Shown here in pieces: positions 38,656 through 49,594 of a stretch of DNA of 64,000 bases. Location of the stretch: assembly GCA_021464245.1 (NCBI GenBank), contig JADCRB010000071.1, positions 2,170,001-2,234,000 of the forward strand, in the 5' to 3' direction. Below the pieces are notes generated by a model. That model did not search any database and had not been told where the DNA came from. It saw nothing but the letters and a program-made list of their open reading frames with translations. The stretch comes from Carallia brachiata (Eukaryota; Streptophyta; Magnoliopsida; Malpighiales; Rhizophoraceae). Position 1 is the first letter of the stretch. The number at the start of each line of letters is the position of its first letter. The translations under genes were made by a program, and so were the position numbers.

Positions 38656-39535
38656 AAATGACAATACTTTCAGATTTGTTCTTTTTTTTTTTTTTTTCAG
38701 TTCATGTTCCAATTAGAACAATCTCTCTATTAGGGAGATACTTACAAATGAAGATACTTTTAATATTGGGTCGGAGAGAAAAAAATTCAATGGTTGTATC
38801 TCTAGTGGCTGTGGTTGTATTTTTTCTGTTTAATTTTTTTATTCTTTTTTTTTATTGCTTTTTGACTGGTTTCTCTTGTGTGAATTATTTTTTTATTTTC
38901 TATTTTTTTTTATTCTGCTGAGGGAAACGGCTGAAAAATATTATGAGGATGGTTGTATCATTGTTGTATCTCCGGTGGCAGTGGTCTTATTTTTTCTGTT
39001 TAATATTATTTATTCTTTTTTTGATTGCTTTTCAATTTGGGTTGGAGAGAAAAAGTTAAATGATTCAAATTTTACAATGAAAAAATTTTATAAATGACAA
39101 TACTTTCAGATTTGTTCTGTTTTTTTTTTAGTTCATGTTCCAATTAGAACAATCTCTCTATTGGGGAGATACTTTCAAATAACAATACTTTCAAAATATT
39201 AGATGCATGCTTTTCGATTTGGGTCGGAGAGAAAAAGTTCAATGGTTGTATCTTTGGTGGTGTGGTTGTATTTTTTCTGTTGAATATTTTTTATTTTCTT
39301 TTTGATTGTTTTTCGACTGGTTTTCTCTTTGTGTGAAATTTTTTTTTCCTTTTTTTTCTTTTATTCTACTGAGGGAAACGACTGGAAAATATTATGAGGA
39401 TGGTTGTATCATTGATGTATTTTTGGTGGCAGTGGTCTTATTTTTTCTGTTTAATATTATTTATTCTTTTTTTGATTGCTTTTCAATTTAGGTTGGAGAG
39501 AAAAAGTTAAATGATTCAAATTTTACAATGGAAAA
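38656..39535. repeat. Two-copy 436-bp tandem repeat in the Helitron
   Basis: AAATGACAATACTTTCAGAT begins at 38656 and again at 39092. The copies share GTTCATGTTCCAATTAGAAC, the word GGTCGGAGAGAAAAA and a GAGGATGGTTGTATCATT block. Within each unit, a shorter GGTTGTAT-based motif recurs twice. Subterminal tandem repeats near the 5' end are common in Helitrons. Confidence 0.75.
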
Positions 39536-39883
39536 ATTTTATTTACATTAAATTTAAGGAGTAAAAAGAAAAAGAAGTTATCTTTTGAAGAGGTAAGGAA
39601 GTAAAAAAAAATTTTGCATTAAGTTTGAGGAGTGAAAAAATGAGGGATTTTCTCTTACTTATATTTTGAAGAGTGAAATAATGAGAGAGTTTCTCTCAGC
39701 TACTCATTTATAATATTATTATTAGATAACGTGTAAATGAATTAAATTTTAATGCACAATAGATTTATTAAAAGTGTAAAAAAATTACATTCTCTTTTTA
39801 TACATCAAACCACGCTCTAGTTCTGTACGCATTTGCGTAACGAAAATCTATTCAATTTAGTAATAGATAAACGAAGAACTAAC

Positions 39884-40536
39884 AGTTTTTAGCTCTCTTG
39901 CAAGCATCATGCTTCTTACGGCAAGCGTCAAATCCATCACAAGACTTTTTTTCTGCGACATCCGGTGTATCAAATATGGCAGCCAGAGCTTGAGATTCCA
40001 CAGGAATTTCCATACCTCACTAATAGAGCCATAGGGGCAGTCTCCCACCCCTGATTCACAATTTAATTTAATTATCTACATATTTTTTTATCAAATAAAA
40101 AAATTAATCATAAATATGACGATTATTAGATTTATGAGTTGAAACTGATTTTTATACTGTTGATGTTCTCGTTCAATCTTCTTTCATAGGGAGTATTAAC
40201 CATTGAAGTATTATTAAACCTAAAACGCGACTCTCTCAAACCTGACTATAGTGTTAACGAATCTGAAACTAATCATTATATTCGCATAAAAATCTTCTTT
40301 TTAATTCGAAGAAAGCGTCAACATAAATACTCAAATTTAAGTCAATATTGATGGAGAACACCATCAGACTATTACTTCCAGTGGTGATACCAACACGTAA
40401 TACCAAATAAATTCAAATTAAAAATTAAAAATTAAAAAAATAAATAAAAAGAAAAACCAGTCAATTGCAAGGGAGAGAAAGAAAGAAGCAAACCTAGGCA
40501 AAACTCTGACTCACCCGTTCTGCTGCATTCTGTACA
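39884..40536 (-). pseudogene. Secretory PLA2 copy D, partial
   Basis: Two exon blocks remain. Exon 2 (40536-40494, 43 bases, the same length as in copies A and C) reads TECSRTGESEFCL. Exon 3 (about 40037-39884) keeps CDGFDACRKKHDACKRAKN, with the HD dyad present but one active-site cysteine replaced by Arg. It also contains a rearranged stretch where the calcium loop should be. No exon 1 or exon 4 was found. Intron 3 is where the Helitron inserted, and intron-like sequence resumes beyond the element near 33893-33970. Confidence 0.75.
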
Positions 40537-43340
40537 CTGGAAGTTAAATGCCAAAAAAAAAAAAAAAAGCAGTTTAATTAATATTTTTTAAAATAAATCA
40601 AATCTTGTGTCAGGGTTAATTTTGTCTTCTCAAAAGTTTACTTCGTTTTTTTTTTTTTTTTTTAATTTGAGCCACAAAAGTTTTCCTCGTTGGAGTTGGA
40701 TTGGTTTGGATTCCTAATTTATTAGCAATACAGGATTAGGGGATCGGTGTTATTTTAATCAATTTTAATTTTTTTATTTAAAAAAATTACCACACGGACA
40801 TGAGGGTCATCAGATAGCGGTCCATTCGCACCGATCATACATTTTTTATAGTAACGGTAAAAAAAAAAGCCGCGCTCCACTTGACGCTCCGGGACGGATC
40901 CATGATGAATCAGAAGCCATAGCTGTGTTCAAGAAAGTAATTTTTTTCAATGTTTCGTTTCTTGAATACAGAGCCGAAGAAGGAGAGGCGCTGGTCTTCC
41001 AAGTCGGACAAGAACTCCTCACCGATGTCGGTTGACGCCAGAGCCGGAGGAGGAAGAGAACGGATGGCGGAGACTGCTCTGGCGGTTCTGGACGAACGTA
41101 AATCGCGTAGATATTAATGTAACTGAAGGCCAACCGGCTCCGTTTGTGCTACGCCTCATGATGGCGGCGTTAATTTCGCTATATATTCAGCCAACGCCGT
41201 TTCGGCCTGCTCTCCGTCATGATTGTTCTCTCTGATTTCCGGAGGTCAACTGATTCTGATACTGATGTTCTCTATTCTTTCTTGCGTTTTTCTTTTTCCG
41301 ACTATCATGTTTGCTTATCTATTTTGGTCGAGATTTTGCCGATCACATATCTTGGCTTACTTCTTTAATTGTTTTTTTTGTATCAAACTGTTATATCATA
41401 AAAAAATATATTAAATTTTAAAAAATAAAAAATAGATAATTAATTAAATTAATTACGTATCTTTTATATGATACAGATTGCGTGTCTGCACAGCAAAACT
41501 CTTAAAATTAAACATATAGCAGAATTTGTGAATTTCTAAAAGAGATTTCTAGGATATGCTATATGGCCACCAATTTGATGAGAAATTTTCAAGTGAAGAC
41601 AGGCATTACTATTATTCTTTTCTAATATTGTTGGATCCTTATGGAAAAGTAAGTTGCCTACTTCACTATTTTCTCCATATGTTAGCTTCAGGAGTTTTGT
41701 CTTGAAACAAGAACTTAGCACATGTTTCTAGTGCTCACATTAAGTTGTTCATTCATGGACCCAACTGTTATGTATGCCGATTTCTAACCATTAGTCTAGG
41801 CAGTTAAAAGCCGAGAAGGATTTGGTGTTTTTAGGGCCCGAGGACAGTATCTATTTTGAATATTCTCCAGTACATTTGCCACCGAGCAAGAATTTGGGAA
41901 GATTAAAATAAAGCTGGTGTGAAGGTTACAAGGAGCCTTCTGGATTTGAAAAGAGAATCCAATTAGCCAATTTTTGATTTCTTTACTAGCTGAGCGCTGG
42001 GCGCTGAAATTACTTGGACGCAGAGAGAAACACACCTCAAACTTGGAATCTGCTGCACCTTTGGTTCAGAGAGATATTAATATCTTCAGCTGGAGCAAAT
42101 GCAATTCTTCTGCTCACAGAGTCTACACAGCAATCCACTTTCTCTAAACGGTAATGATATTGTAGTAAGAGGAGGTAATTTTATTCAATAGTAGCTGCAT
42201 GTTGCCCTTCCCGATTTTCGGGAACTTGGTGTCAAACTGTATAGAGCTAATGCAGAGGTGGAGTACTTCAGCTATAATTCTGTCTTGGGGGTTACAAGTA
42301 AGTTTACTTTTACTTTGTTGGTTGCTTTCTCTGAGGTAGCATTCACGATTTTTAAGCGGGGTAAGCAAAGGAAGTTCTATGCAACTTATAGGACCAAACG
42401 AGCTCCACAGTCCTTAGCAAAGCTAACTATTGATGTAAGGAGGTTAAGATTCTGGTCTCTTGAGAACAGAACATATTGAACTCAACTTTGTCTCAAGTTT
42501 TTAACTGTCAGCAGCCAGACATTGGCATGTAATTTCGTTCTTCGAAGTTCAAAATTTTCAGAACTGGGTGCAAAATATTCAGGATTAAGTGCGAAGTTTT
42601 TAGGTCAGTTTAGCAGTAATGTGGGAAATGATTAGTCAACTTTGAAATCAACTTTTTGGATGAAGAAATGTACTTCTTGTGCAAACCAATTCCTTGAAGA
42701 GGCACACCTGTTCAGAGTCTATCTGCAACTTTCATCTCTCTTTTTCTTTTTCCTGCCATGTTCTGAAGTCCGGCTTTTCCAAGCTCGCACGTGAGATTTT
42801 TTCTGTTTTGATTTTTTAATCAGCCCCTTTATGCGCTTTTATTTGGCTGGTTAATGGTCAGGAGTATAAATGAAAAACTTTAATGGCATGTCGCTTTGCA
42901 TGTTCCATACTGGGATCTGTCACTTCATTCAGGATTACAGTGCTTTTCTTCATTGTGATTAAGGATTTATTATAACCCAACTTTTTAAGCATCATAGCTC
43001 AATGTTAATGTTCTGATCATTTTTCTCCCTTAATGTTTACTGCCTATGATGATTAATGCTATTTTGTAAACCATGCGCAAAACAATGTCTTTTATCATAT
43101 AGGAGTTTAACTATTCTTGAGAATAGAACTTATAAAGTTACCTATGCATCTTTTCTTTCATTATTTTGGGGCTTATGCTGCTTTTTGCTTGCAGATGTTT
43201 GCATTTCAATTGCCTAAAGTTGCAACTCAGCATTTACCAAAGCTTAAATAATTTGTTCGCAAACAGGAATCAAGAACTCTGATAGCACGTAAATAGTGCA
43301 TGATACTTACATATAATGTAACATTGATGCTCCTACAAGG
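40537..43340. other. Spacer, no gene I can support
   Basis: Open frames of 60-95 codons occur near 40846-41414 and 42258-42479. None shows a domain I recognise, and they overlap each other on both strands. The region around 40950-41230 is less AT-rich than its neighbours and could be an old leader or first exon of the isoamylase-like relic downstream. That is conjecture. Confidence 0.35.
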
Positions 43341-43344
43341 TGAA

Positions 43345-44177
43345 TTTTTGGGGATATTAAACTTTCGACACTTCTCACCCGTGATGAGGTATGCACCTGC
43401 TGGCATACATAACTGCAGCCGTGATTCAGTTGATGAGTTCAAGCTGCTTGTCAGACAAGCAAATAAACAAGGTATTGAAGTGATCGTAGGTTGCACTGAA
43501 ATATAGATTTTTTTTTTGGTCAATGATGTTAGTAAGTTACTTCCAATCTTTACTTGAGCAGGTATCAATGGATGTTGTCTTCAATCACACAGCCGAAGGA
43601 AATGCGATCAGTCCCATCCTATCTTTTAGAGGAGTTCATAACAGGATCTATTACATGCTTGCTCCTAAGGTGTGGCTCCTGAAATTATTCCAAGCCTTTT
43701 AATTTTCGATAATTTCTCAGCTGATGCATTAGTGTTAGATGTCAACCGCTCACTTAGGAATAAAAAGGGTGGTTGTATTACTCTGGCCATATCCACATTG
43801 CAATTCGTTCAGAATCACTAATGGCATAGCTCACAGTACAGAGGGCTGGAAATTTTCCAGCTGGTTCAGCATCTAACTAAATCACTTTGGAAAAATTTCT
43901 AATTGTTCTTTTCTAATGATTTTGCTGAACTTGATTTGACGTGGTTCTTCATTCTTAACTTAAGGAATGACCGGTCAATTTCCTCATTCCCCTCAAGTAT
44001 TGACACCATCCAGTCTGCCAACTGGTTTAAAGTTTTGACAGTCGGACAAATATTGCTTTCCTATTATTTCTTCAGACTATCCCAATTGACTGTGATTATT
44101 GCGAACTAAAATTTTGCTTTATAGAATTGCACGGAGAGTTCTACAGTTATTCAGGTTGTTGGGAACAACCTGAATAG
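43345..44177 (+). pseudogene. Isoamylase-2 (ISA2/DBE1)-like debranching enzyme relic
   Basis: Three pieces match the catalytic region of plant ISA2-type starch debranching enzymes in the right order. 43345-43488 reads HFSPVMRYAPAGIHN and then DEFKLLVRQANKQGIEVI. 43562-43669 reads MDVVFNHTAEGN and then LSFRGVHNRIYYMLAPK. About 44132-44160 reads GEFYSYSGC. The ends of the first two look like splice sites, but joining them breaks the frame. The third runs at once into a perfect hairpin and a stop. Neither the N-terminal domain nor the rest of the TIM barrel was found. ISA2 acts in plastid starch synthesis as a non-catalytic partner of ISA1. This copy cannot encode it. Confidence 0.7.
44148..44176. 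repeat. Perfect 13-bp inverted repeat with 3-base loop
   Basis: TATTCAGGTTGTT (44148-44160), loop GGG, then its exact complement up to 44176. It sits at the truncation point of the isoamylase-like relic. Confidence 0.9.
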
Positions 44178-44273
44178 TTGATCTATGGAAAATGTTTGAG
44201 ACAAAGAAAGAGAACAACAAGGTAAAATAGCATGTTCTGCATTGGTGAGTGCTAAAAACAAGTACATTTAACT

Positions 44274-44421
44274 ACTCTCAGTCTCCGGCCAGCAATGGAA
44301 GATTCTTATTTTCTGACTCAAAGATCTTTCATGTTCCAACACAACTCTCAGTCTCAGGCCAGCGGCCAGCAATGGAAGATTCCTATTTTCTGACTCAAAG
44401 ATCTTACATGTTCCAACACAC
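44274..44421. repeat. Imperfect two-copy tandem repeat, period about 70 bases
   Basis: The unit starts ACTCTCAGTCTC at 44274 and again at 44344. Both contain GCCAGCAATGGAAGATTC and TTTTCTGACTCAAAGATCTT. The second unit has seven extra bases (GCGGCCA duplication). It lies just past the stop of the minus-strand YLS8 gene, probably in its 3' UTR. Confidence 0.85.
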
Positions 44422-44445
44422 AAACTTACTTGCTTTCTCGTATAC

Positions 44446-44979
44446 TTAGTAGCGGTACTTGGTGGAGTAGTCTTTTGGAGCAATAACCAGACCACGACCC
44501 TTCCTGGCCCCACGGTAGACGGTTTCGACAATATCAATGAATTCCTGCTTGTCCTTGAGAGCCCAGTTGATCTTGTTGTTGTTCCCAGTTCCAAGATCAA
44601 TCATTATGTGCTTGTTCCTGAAAAAGAACATGACCGTTGATGGATCATACAGCTCGTACATGGTGTTGAAATCAGGTACCTCTGTGATGTCCACAAGATA
44701 TATCACCGCAAAGTTCTTTATCGTCTCGGCCACCGATGCCAGCACCTCATCCATCTAGCAAACAAAAAATAAAGAAGCAAAAAAGATTAATTTGAGATAT
44801 GATTTTTATGAAGAAATAAAATGGGTAAAATTAATATTTGATAAATATTTTATGTTTACCTGCATACAGGTTTCGTCCCAGTCGTGGCCGAACCGGATGA
44901 CGACGAGACGTTCTTCCTCGGCCAGAATAGCCTGATCGACTGCCCATCCTGAGTGCAGGTGTGGCAGCAGGTACGACAT
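44446..44979 (-). CDS. YLS8: Thioredoxin-like U5 snRNP protein, DIM1/YLS8
   Basis: Two exons, 44979-44860 and 44754-44446, give exactly 142 residues, the invariant length of the Dim1/U5-15kD family. Exon 1 reads MSYLLPHLHSGWAVDQAIL and on to VIRFGHDWDETCMQ. Exon 2 reads FAVIYLVDITEVPDFNTMYE and ends DYSTKYRY. Dim1 is a thioredoxin-fold component of the U4/U6.U5 tri-snRNP needed for pre-mRNA splicing in the nucleus. The region matching the thioredoxin active site reads DWDETC, as usual for this non-redox family. The single intron is about 105 bases. The leader contains a 13-bp inverted repeat, and a tandem repeat lies in the 3' region. Confidence 0.96.
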
Positions 44980-45037
44980 CTCTTCCCCTCCCTGCGAAAC
45001 GAAATCGATCGGTGCTTTGAAGTTGAGTTACTCAGAA

Positions 45038-45089
45038 TCGAATCCCTAATAGCTTAAGAAGGTGGTGCGATTTGGGATTAGGGATTCGA
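45038..45089 (-). promoter_or_regulatory. Inverted repeat in the YLS8 leader/promoter
   Basis: TCGAATCCCTAAT (45038-45050) and its exact reverse complement (45077-45089) are separated by 26 bases, 59-110 bases upstream of the YLS8 ATG. It could fold in the leader or be a paired binding site. The function is unknown. Confidence 0.6.
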
Positions 45090-45119
45090 GAGAAAGGGTT
45101 TCGCTGTGCGCCTCAAATT

Positions 45120-45924
45120 TAAGGGCTGATATCCCACCAATAAGATGTTTCCACATCATGACGTCTTTAGGATAACACGACAAATACCTATCAAATGGTT
45201 GACCCAAAAAAAAATACCTATCAGAAAAATAAATAAAAGATAATACGACAACAACTCCTGGATTCTAGATGTTTCTAATTATTACGTTGGTTGTAAAAAT
45301 TAAAAATAAAAATTACTTAGCAGCACTTAAAAAAGTACAATAAATAATGTGAATTAGTTATAATTTTATTTAAATCACAAATAAATAAAATTAAGTGTAA
45401 GAAATTATTATATTGTTAATTTATTTTTTTTAGAAATATCAATATTTAGTACTAAATTTTTTAATTTTTTTATATTTGAATTTCAAATTTTTGTGACATT
45501 TTATTTGACTTTTAAATTTTTTAAGTTTTTACTAAATCAGTCACTCTATTTATCAAAAGTGATCAATATATTAAAAAATAATTTTAATTTTATAAAAAAT
45601 TATTTTAAAAAAATTAAATATATGAATTAAATATCTTTTCTATCAAAAATATGTATGTTATCTATTTAATTCATATATTTGTTAATTAAAAAAATATTTA
45701 ATGTATATATTTTATTAATGAAAAAAATATTTAATTCATGTATTTAATTTTTTTTAAATAATTTTTATTAAATTAAGTTTATTTATTAATCAATTGATCA
45801 CTTTTTATAATTTGAAGGGCTAATATAATATAAAATTAAAAAATTTAGAATTTAAATAAAATGTAAATAAATTTAAAATTTAAATATAAAAAAATTTAAA
45901 AATTTAAAATTAAAGATATTGATA

Positions 45925-45955
<31 letters not shown>

Positions 45956-46330
45956 ATGTATTACCACATGGTAATAAACCTGACCATGGTTCAGTTCGAA
46001 ACAATTTTAAGTAACAGTTGGTTCAATTTCACTCAGATTCTGATTGGAACCGGACTAATTGCCCATGGTGTTGTTTCGGTTTTATTACTTAAAAAAATAA
46101 ACAAATAAATAAAAGTCAAAACAATGCAGAAAGAGAAGAAGGGGTAAAAGGGTAAAAATACAGAGACCACTAGTTGCTGTTTGTGAGGTTCCGTGTTCTG
46201 GATTGGGGGATTCTGGATTCCTCTAGACACACACCGAAAGATCTTTTCACTTCTCTTCTACCGTCTTCTTTATTCTTCCTCGATTAAGACAATAAATTTC
46301 TCTTTGGTCGGATCGTAACCGCCCTCGAGT
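45120..46330. other. AT-rich spacer between divergent genes
   Basis: No gene. Contains a (TA)n run at about 45923-45941 followed by poly-T. The last 150 bases are probably the promoter and leader of the next plus-strand gene. Confidence 0.45.
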
Positions 46331-46473
46331 TGCTCATTCGACTGAAATCTCCGTCAGCAAACAACAACAGCTTGCACACAAAATTCCTGTTGCGTCGGCG
46401 GCAGTGGTTGTTACCAGAAGAGGAAGTTTGTAAGAATTCAGCGAAGCAGAAGCCAAAGACAAAACAGAAAGAG

Positions 46474-47404
46474 ATGTTAGGAGGAGAAGGAAGAGGAAGT
46501 TACATGAGGAAGAAGATGAATAAGAGGAAGGAGGTTGAGGATGTCAGCGACGATTTCTCCGATTTCTCTCTCTCTTCTCCTGCTCGCAAAATTCGCCGAC
46601 TGGTATTTTTTCTTTTCTCCTCTTCGCTGTTCTAACTAGTGGGTTTTCTTGTTCTTTTCTTTGTTTTTTATTTGGGTTTTCTGGGAGTGAAACATTTATT
46701 TGATAATTGGCGATAGGACGCGGATCTACCCCCAATAATGGAGGAAGAAGAAGCAGAAGAGAGAGTAGGAGAGAAGGAAAAAGAGGCGGAAATTGTAGGA
46801 AAAGGGATTGGGTCTAGCGTAATAGAAGAAATGGATGATAGTGAAAATCAAAACCAAGAGAGAGCAATTGTACTCTTCAGACCTGTGAATCCCTATCTCC
46901 CACTTCAACACTCTTCGGCTCTCTCCAGTTATTCAGTTTCTCTGGATCCCCACACGATTTCTGGGTTTAAAAGTAAGAAAAATCAATTTATTTGCTTTTA
47001 AGTTTAGGGTTCAAATTTTGGTTTAGAAAGGACTAAATTTTGGAGTTCTTTCGGCAGATCAACTTGTTTGGCCAAGCCAATCATATTCTTATGTAAAATC
47101 TCTGGAGGGAGAAGAGGAAGATGAAGAAGCGGGGACAAGGGACCGCATGGCAGTAATTCCTTGGATTCCTTCTCAGCTTCCCGTTGCGCAGGGGATGGAG
47201 ATTTCCCAAAATGAAGCTCCTGAATTAATGGAAGCTGAAGGAATTGAGCAAGCTGGAATGGATGTTGAAGACAACAACTACGGCAATAGCATTAGCATGG
47301 CGCAAGGCCAAGCCTACGGGTTACCGCATTGGCAGCAGCAGCAGCACTGCTTGATACCACAGTTCCCACAAGCCTCCTCCACTCCGATCACTTGGTTCCA
47401 GTGA
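46474..47404 (+). CDS. Small acidic plant protein, function unknown, three exons
   Basis: Exons 46474-46602, 46717-46972 and 47058-47404 join in phase to 243 residues. The start MLGGEGRGSYMRKKMNKRK is basic. It is followed by DDFSDFSLSSPARKIRRLDA and DLPPIMEEEE, which reads like a short linear motif: an SP site, a basic nuclear-signal-like KIRR and an acidic patch. The middle contains IVLFRPVNPYLPL. The C-terminus is glutamine- and proline-rich (LPHWQQQQHCLIPQFPQ). There are no membrane segments and no known domain. I do not recognise the family; the basic and SP motifs suggest a nuclear regulatory protein. Its last exon and 3' UTR have a duplicated copy at 52970-53620. Confidence 0.7.
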
Positions 47405-49594
47405 ATAGTAGAATGTAGAGGTTCATTACTGCTTCCAAAGCTTTTTGCGTGGTGAAAAAGCTGTTGTGGGAACTGGGAAGCATAGAAAGGGACGAGAACA
47501 GAAAGAATGTAGGATATATGTAAACCCTGAGAGGGGAACAGAAACTATAGCCCTTTTCTCCTGGTATTTGGCATCCCTTTTTGTTGGTATGGAACTTGGT
47601 TAGTTCCTTGCAGTATGTGTATTTCTTTTCTAGATCTGATGTTGAATGAACGATTCCTGAACCGCAAAGGTTGGGTCTTTACTCCATATTTTCCGTCTAT
47701 CTGGGGATTGAGTTACAGGGGTTAGTCACAATTCTAGTAAGCAATCCTTGGAGAAAGAAAGCAGAGTAACTTTTTTTTTTTTTTTTTTGGTTGAAGAAGC
47801 AGAGTAACTTTTACGGGCAGCAATGCAGGACAATCAGAGTGAGAAAGGTTAAGCAGACCAATGGGGTTACTCATTCAATCAAACAATGTTAGGAGACGGG
47901 GGCAGAGGAAGAAAAGAAAAAGAAAAAGAGGATATAGAAAACAAGTAATCCATGAATCATGATACAAAGATACTCCCTTGCAAATTGATTGAGAGATTGA
48001 AACAAGAAGCACGGATAATCTTTGGGCGCCGTTATATTACGATACAAATGAGATCCGAGTATACTTGTCATTGTTTTTTTTTTTTTTAACAGTAAAATAA
48101 AAATTTATAATAGATAAATTAGTTATTAAATTTATAAATTATAATTAAAATAAATATTTAGTTGTATATTTTATTTAATTTAATTTAAAAAATAAATTTT
48201 TTATTTAAGTGCATTAAAATCAAATAAATTTTTTTAAATTGATTATAATAATTATTAAATATAAAATTAACATCTTATTAAATATAAAATTAATATCGTA
48301 TCCGCACAAATCAATTAACGGCGAAAGTAGAAGAAGGTGCACCTGTTGTCTTTTATTATGTTACGCGCGGGGATGTGAACTGATTGCTGTAACAATCTAC
48401 CTCGCTTTAATTTTTTTTTTAAAAAAAAAATTATTAAGCGTTTTTTGAAACAGTTTTGATGTAACGAAAGTACGAAACTTTGTTTATTTACAAAAAAAAA
48501 AGGTAAGTACGTACCTATAAATAAAAATATAATAAGTATGTAAAAATTTAAATTATTAGATTGTAAAAAATGTATTAAAATTAAAAAAAATAAATAAATT
48601 ATTAAATATTATGAAATTAACTTCATACTCTTTTTCGTATCTCCTAAGTGTGGTTATATAATGACCATTTTATTTAAAACAAAAAAAAACAACTTTGGCT
48701 TCCACTTTTTCTGACATTTTGTAATTTTTTTATGTTATATAAATTATTATTTATGTAATATAAAATACTTTGTATATAATATAAAATTATTATATGTCTG
48801 AAAATTTTGTATTCATGTAATTATTTTTTAATGAAATATATTTAAATATAAATTTATAGACATATATTTTATAAAAAATAAACTTGGACATAGATTTGAG
48901 TAGATACATGATTTTTGATAATAAAGATAATAAATTCTTTTCTTTATCAATGAAAAAAAATATATTCTAAATATATCAGTTATTGTATTTATAAATTAAA
49001 ATTGAGATCATTTATTATTATTATAATTTAATTATTTCTATTTAATATACCTATTATCTGAGTATTATTAACTTTAAACAGATTTTTACTAAAATAATTA
49101 CAATATTAATGAATTTGAAATAAATCTTACGTATATACACAATAGAAAGAGAATACTACCTCCAAAATATAATTATTAAAATTTAAATTTGAATTATATC
49201 GTAAGAGAAATACACCATACCGCTACTAACTACCGTCTGGAGGTGATAAAGATAATAAATCTCTTATATTAGTTAATTTACCTTTTCCATTTTCCTTTTG
49301 CCACATCGACACGTGTGTTTACACACTTGAATCTCTTTCTTTTCTTGTTTTTTTTTTTTTTCTCTTTTTCTCTCTTTGGAGGGTGGACTGGACTCCCACT
49401 CGGTTTTGAGCCACTGACAGTCTGTCCTCAAAGGGTCGGCCACCGTCAAAGTCAAAGAGATGAAGCTTCCCTTGGTTGGTATTTCTGATTTGGTCGACTC
49501 ATATGATCCGTGGCGGCTGAGTGATGAAAGGATTCATATTCGGAGAGAAAAGGGGAAAAGAACAAAAAAAACAAAAAACAAACAGAATTAGCTG
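47405..49594. other. 3' UTR of the small acidic gene, spacer and kinase K1 upstream region
   Basis: About 47405-48060 is 3' UTR and flank, repeated at 53045-53790. AT-rich spacer follows. From about 49380 the sequence is shared with the regions upstream of K2 (54420) and K3 (59400), and should hold the K1 promoter and leader. No other gene is seen. Confidence 0.5.

Larger units (their letters stand above)
34095..39726 (-). mobile_element. Helitron with both termini, 5632 bases
   Basis: On the minus strand the element starts TCTAATAATAATATTATAAA at 39726. This is followed by a GAGTAGCTGAGAGAAAC-type subterminal sequence typical of plant Helitron 5' ends. It ends with a perfect 6-bp hairpin, CCGCGC-ATC-GCGCGG (34121-34107), followed after eight bases by CTAG at 34098-34095. 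The host flanks are A (before TC) and T (after CTAG), the expected A|T insertion site without target duplication. No Rep/helicase frame was recognised, so it is likely non-autonomous. Inside, all on the minus strand, are an RPA70-like remnant (about 36790-37297) and exon-like blocks at 34217-35255. A 436-bp tandem repeat lies near the 5' end. It sits in intron 3 of PLA2 copy D. Confidence 0.85.
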
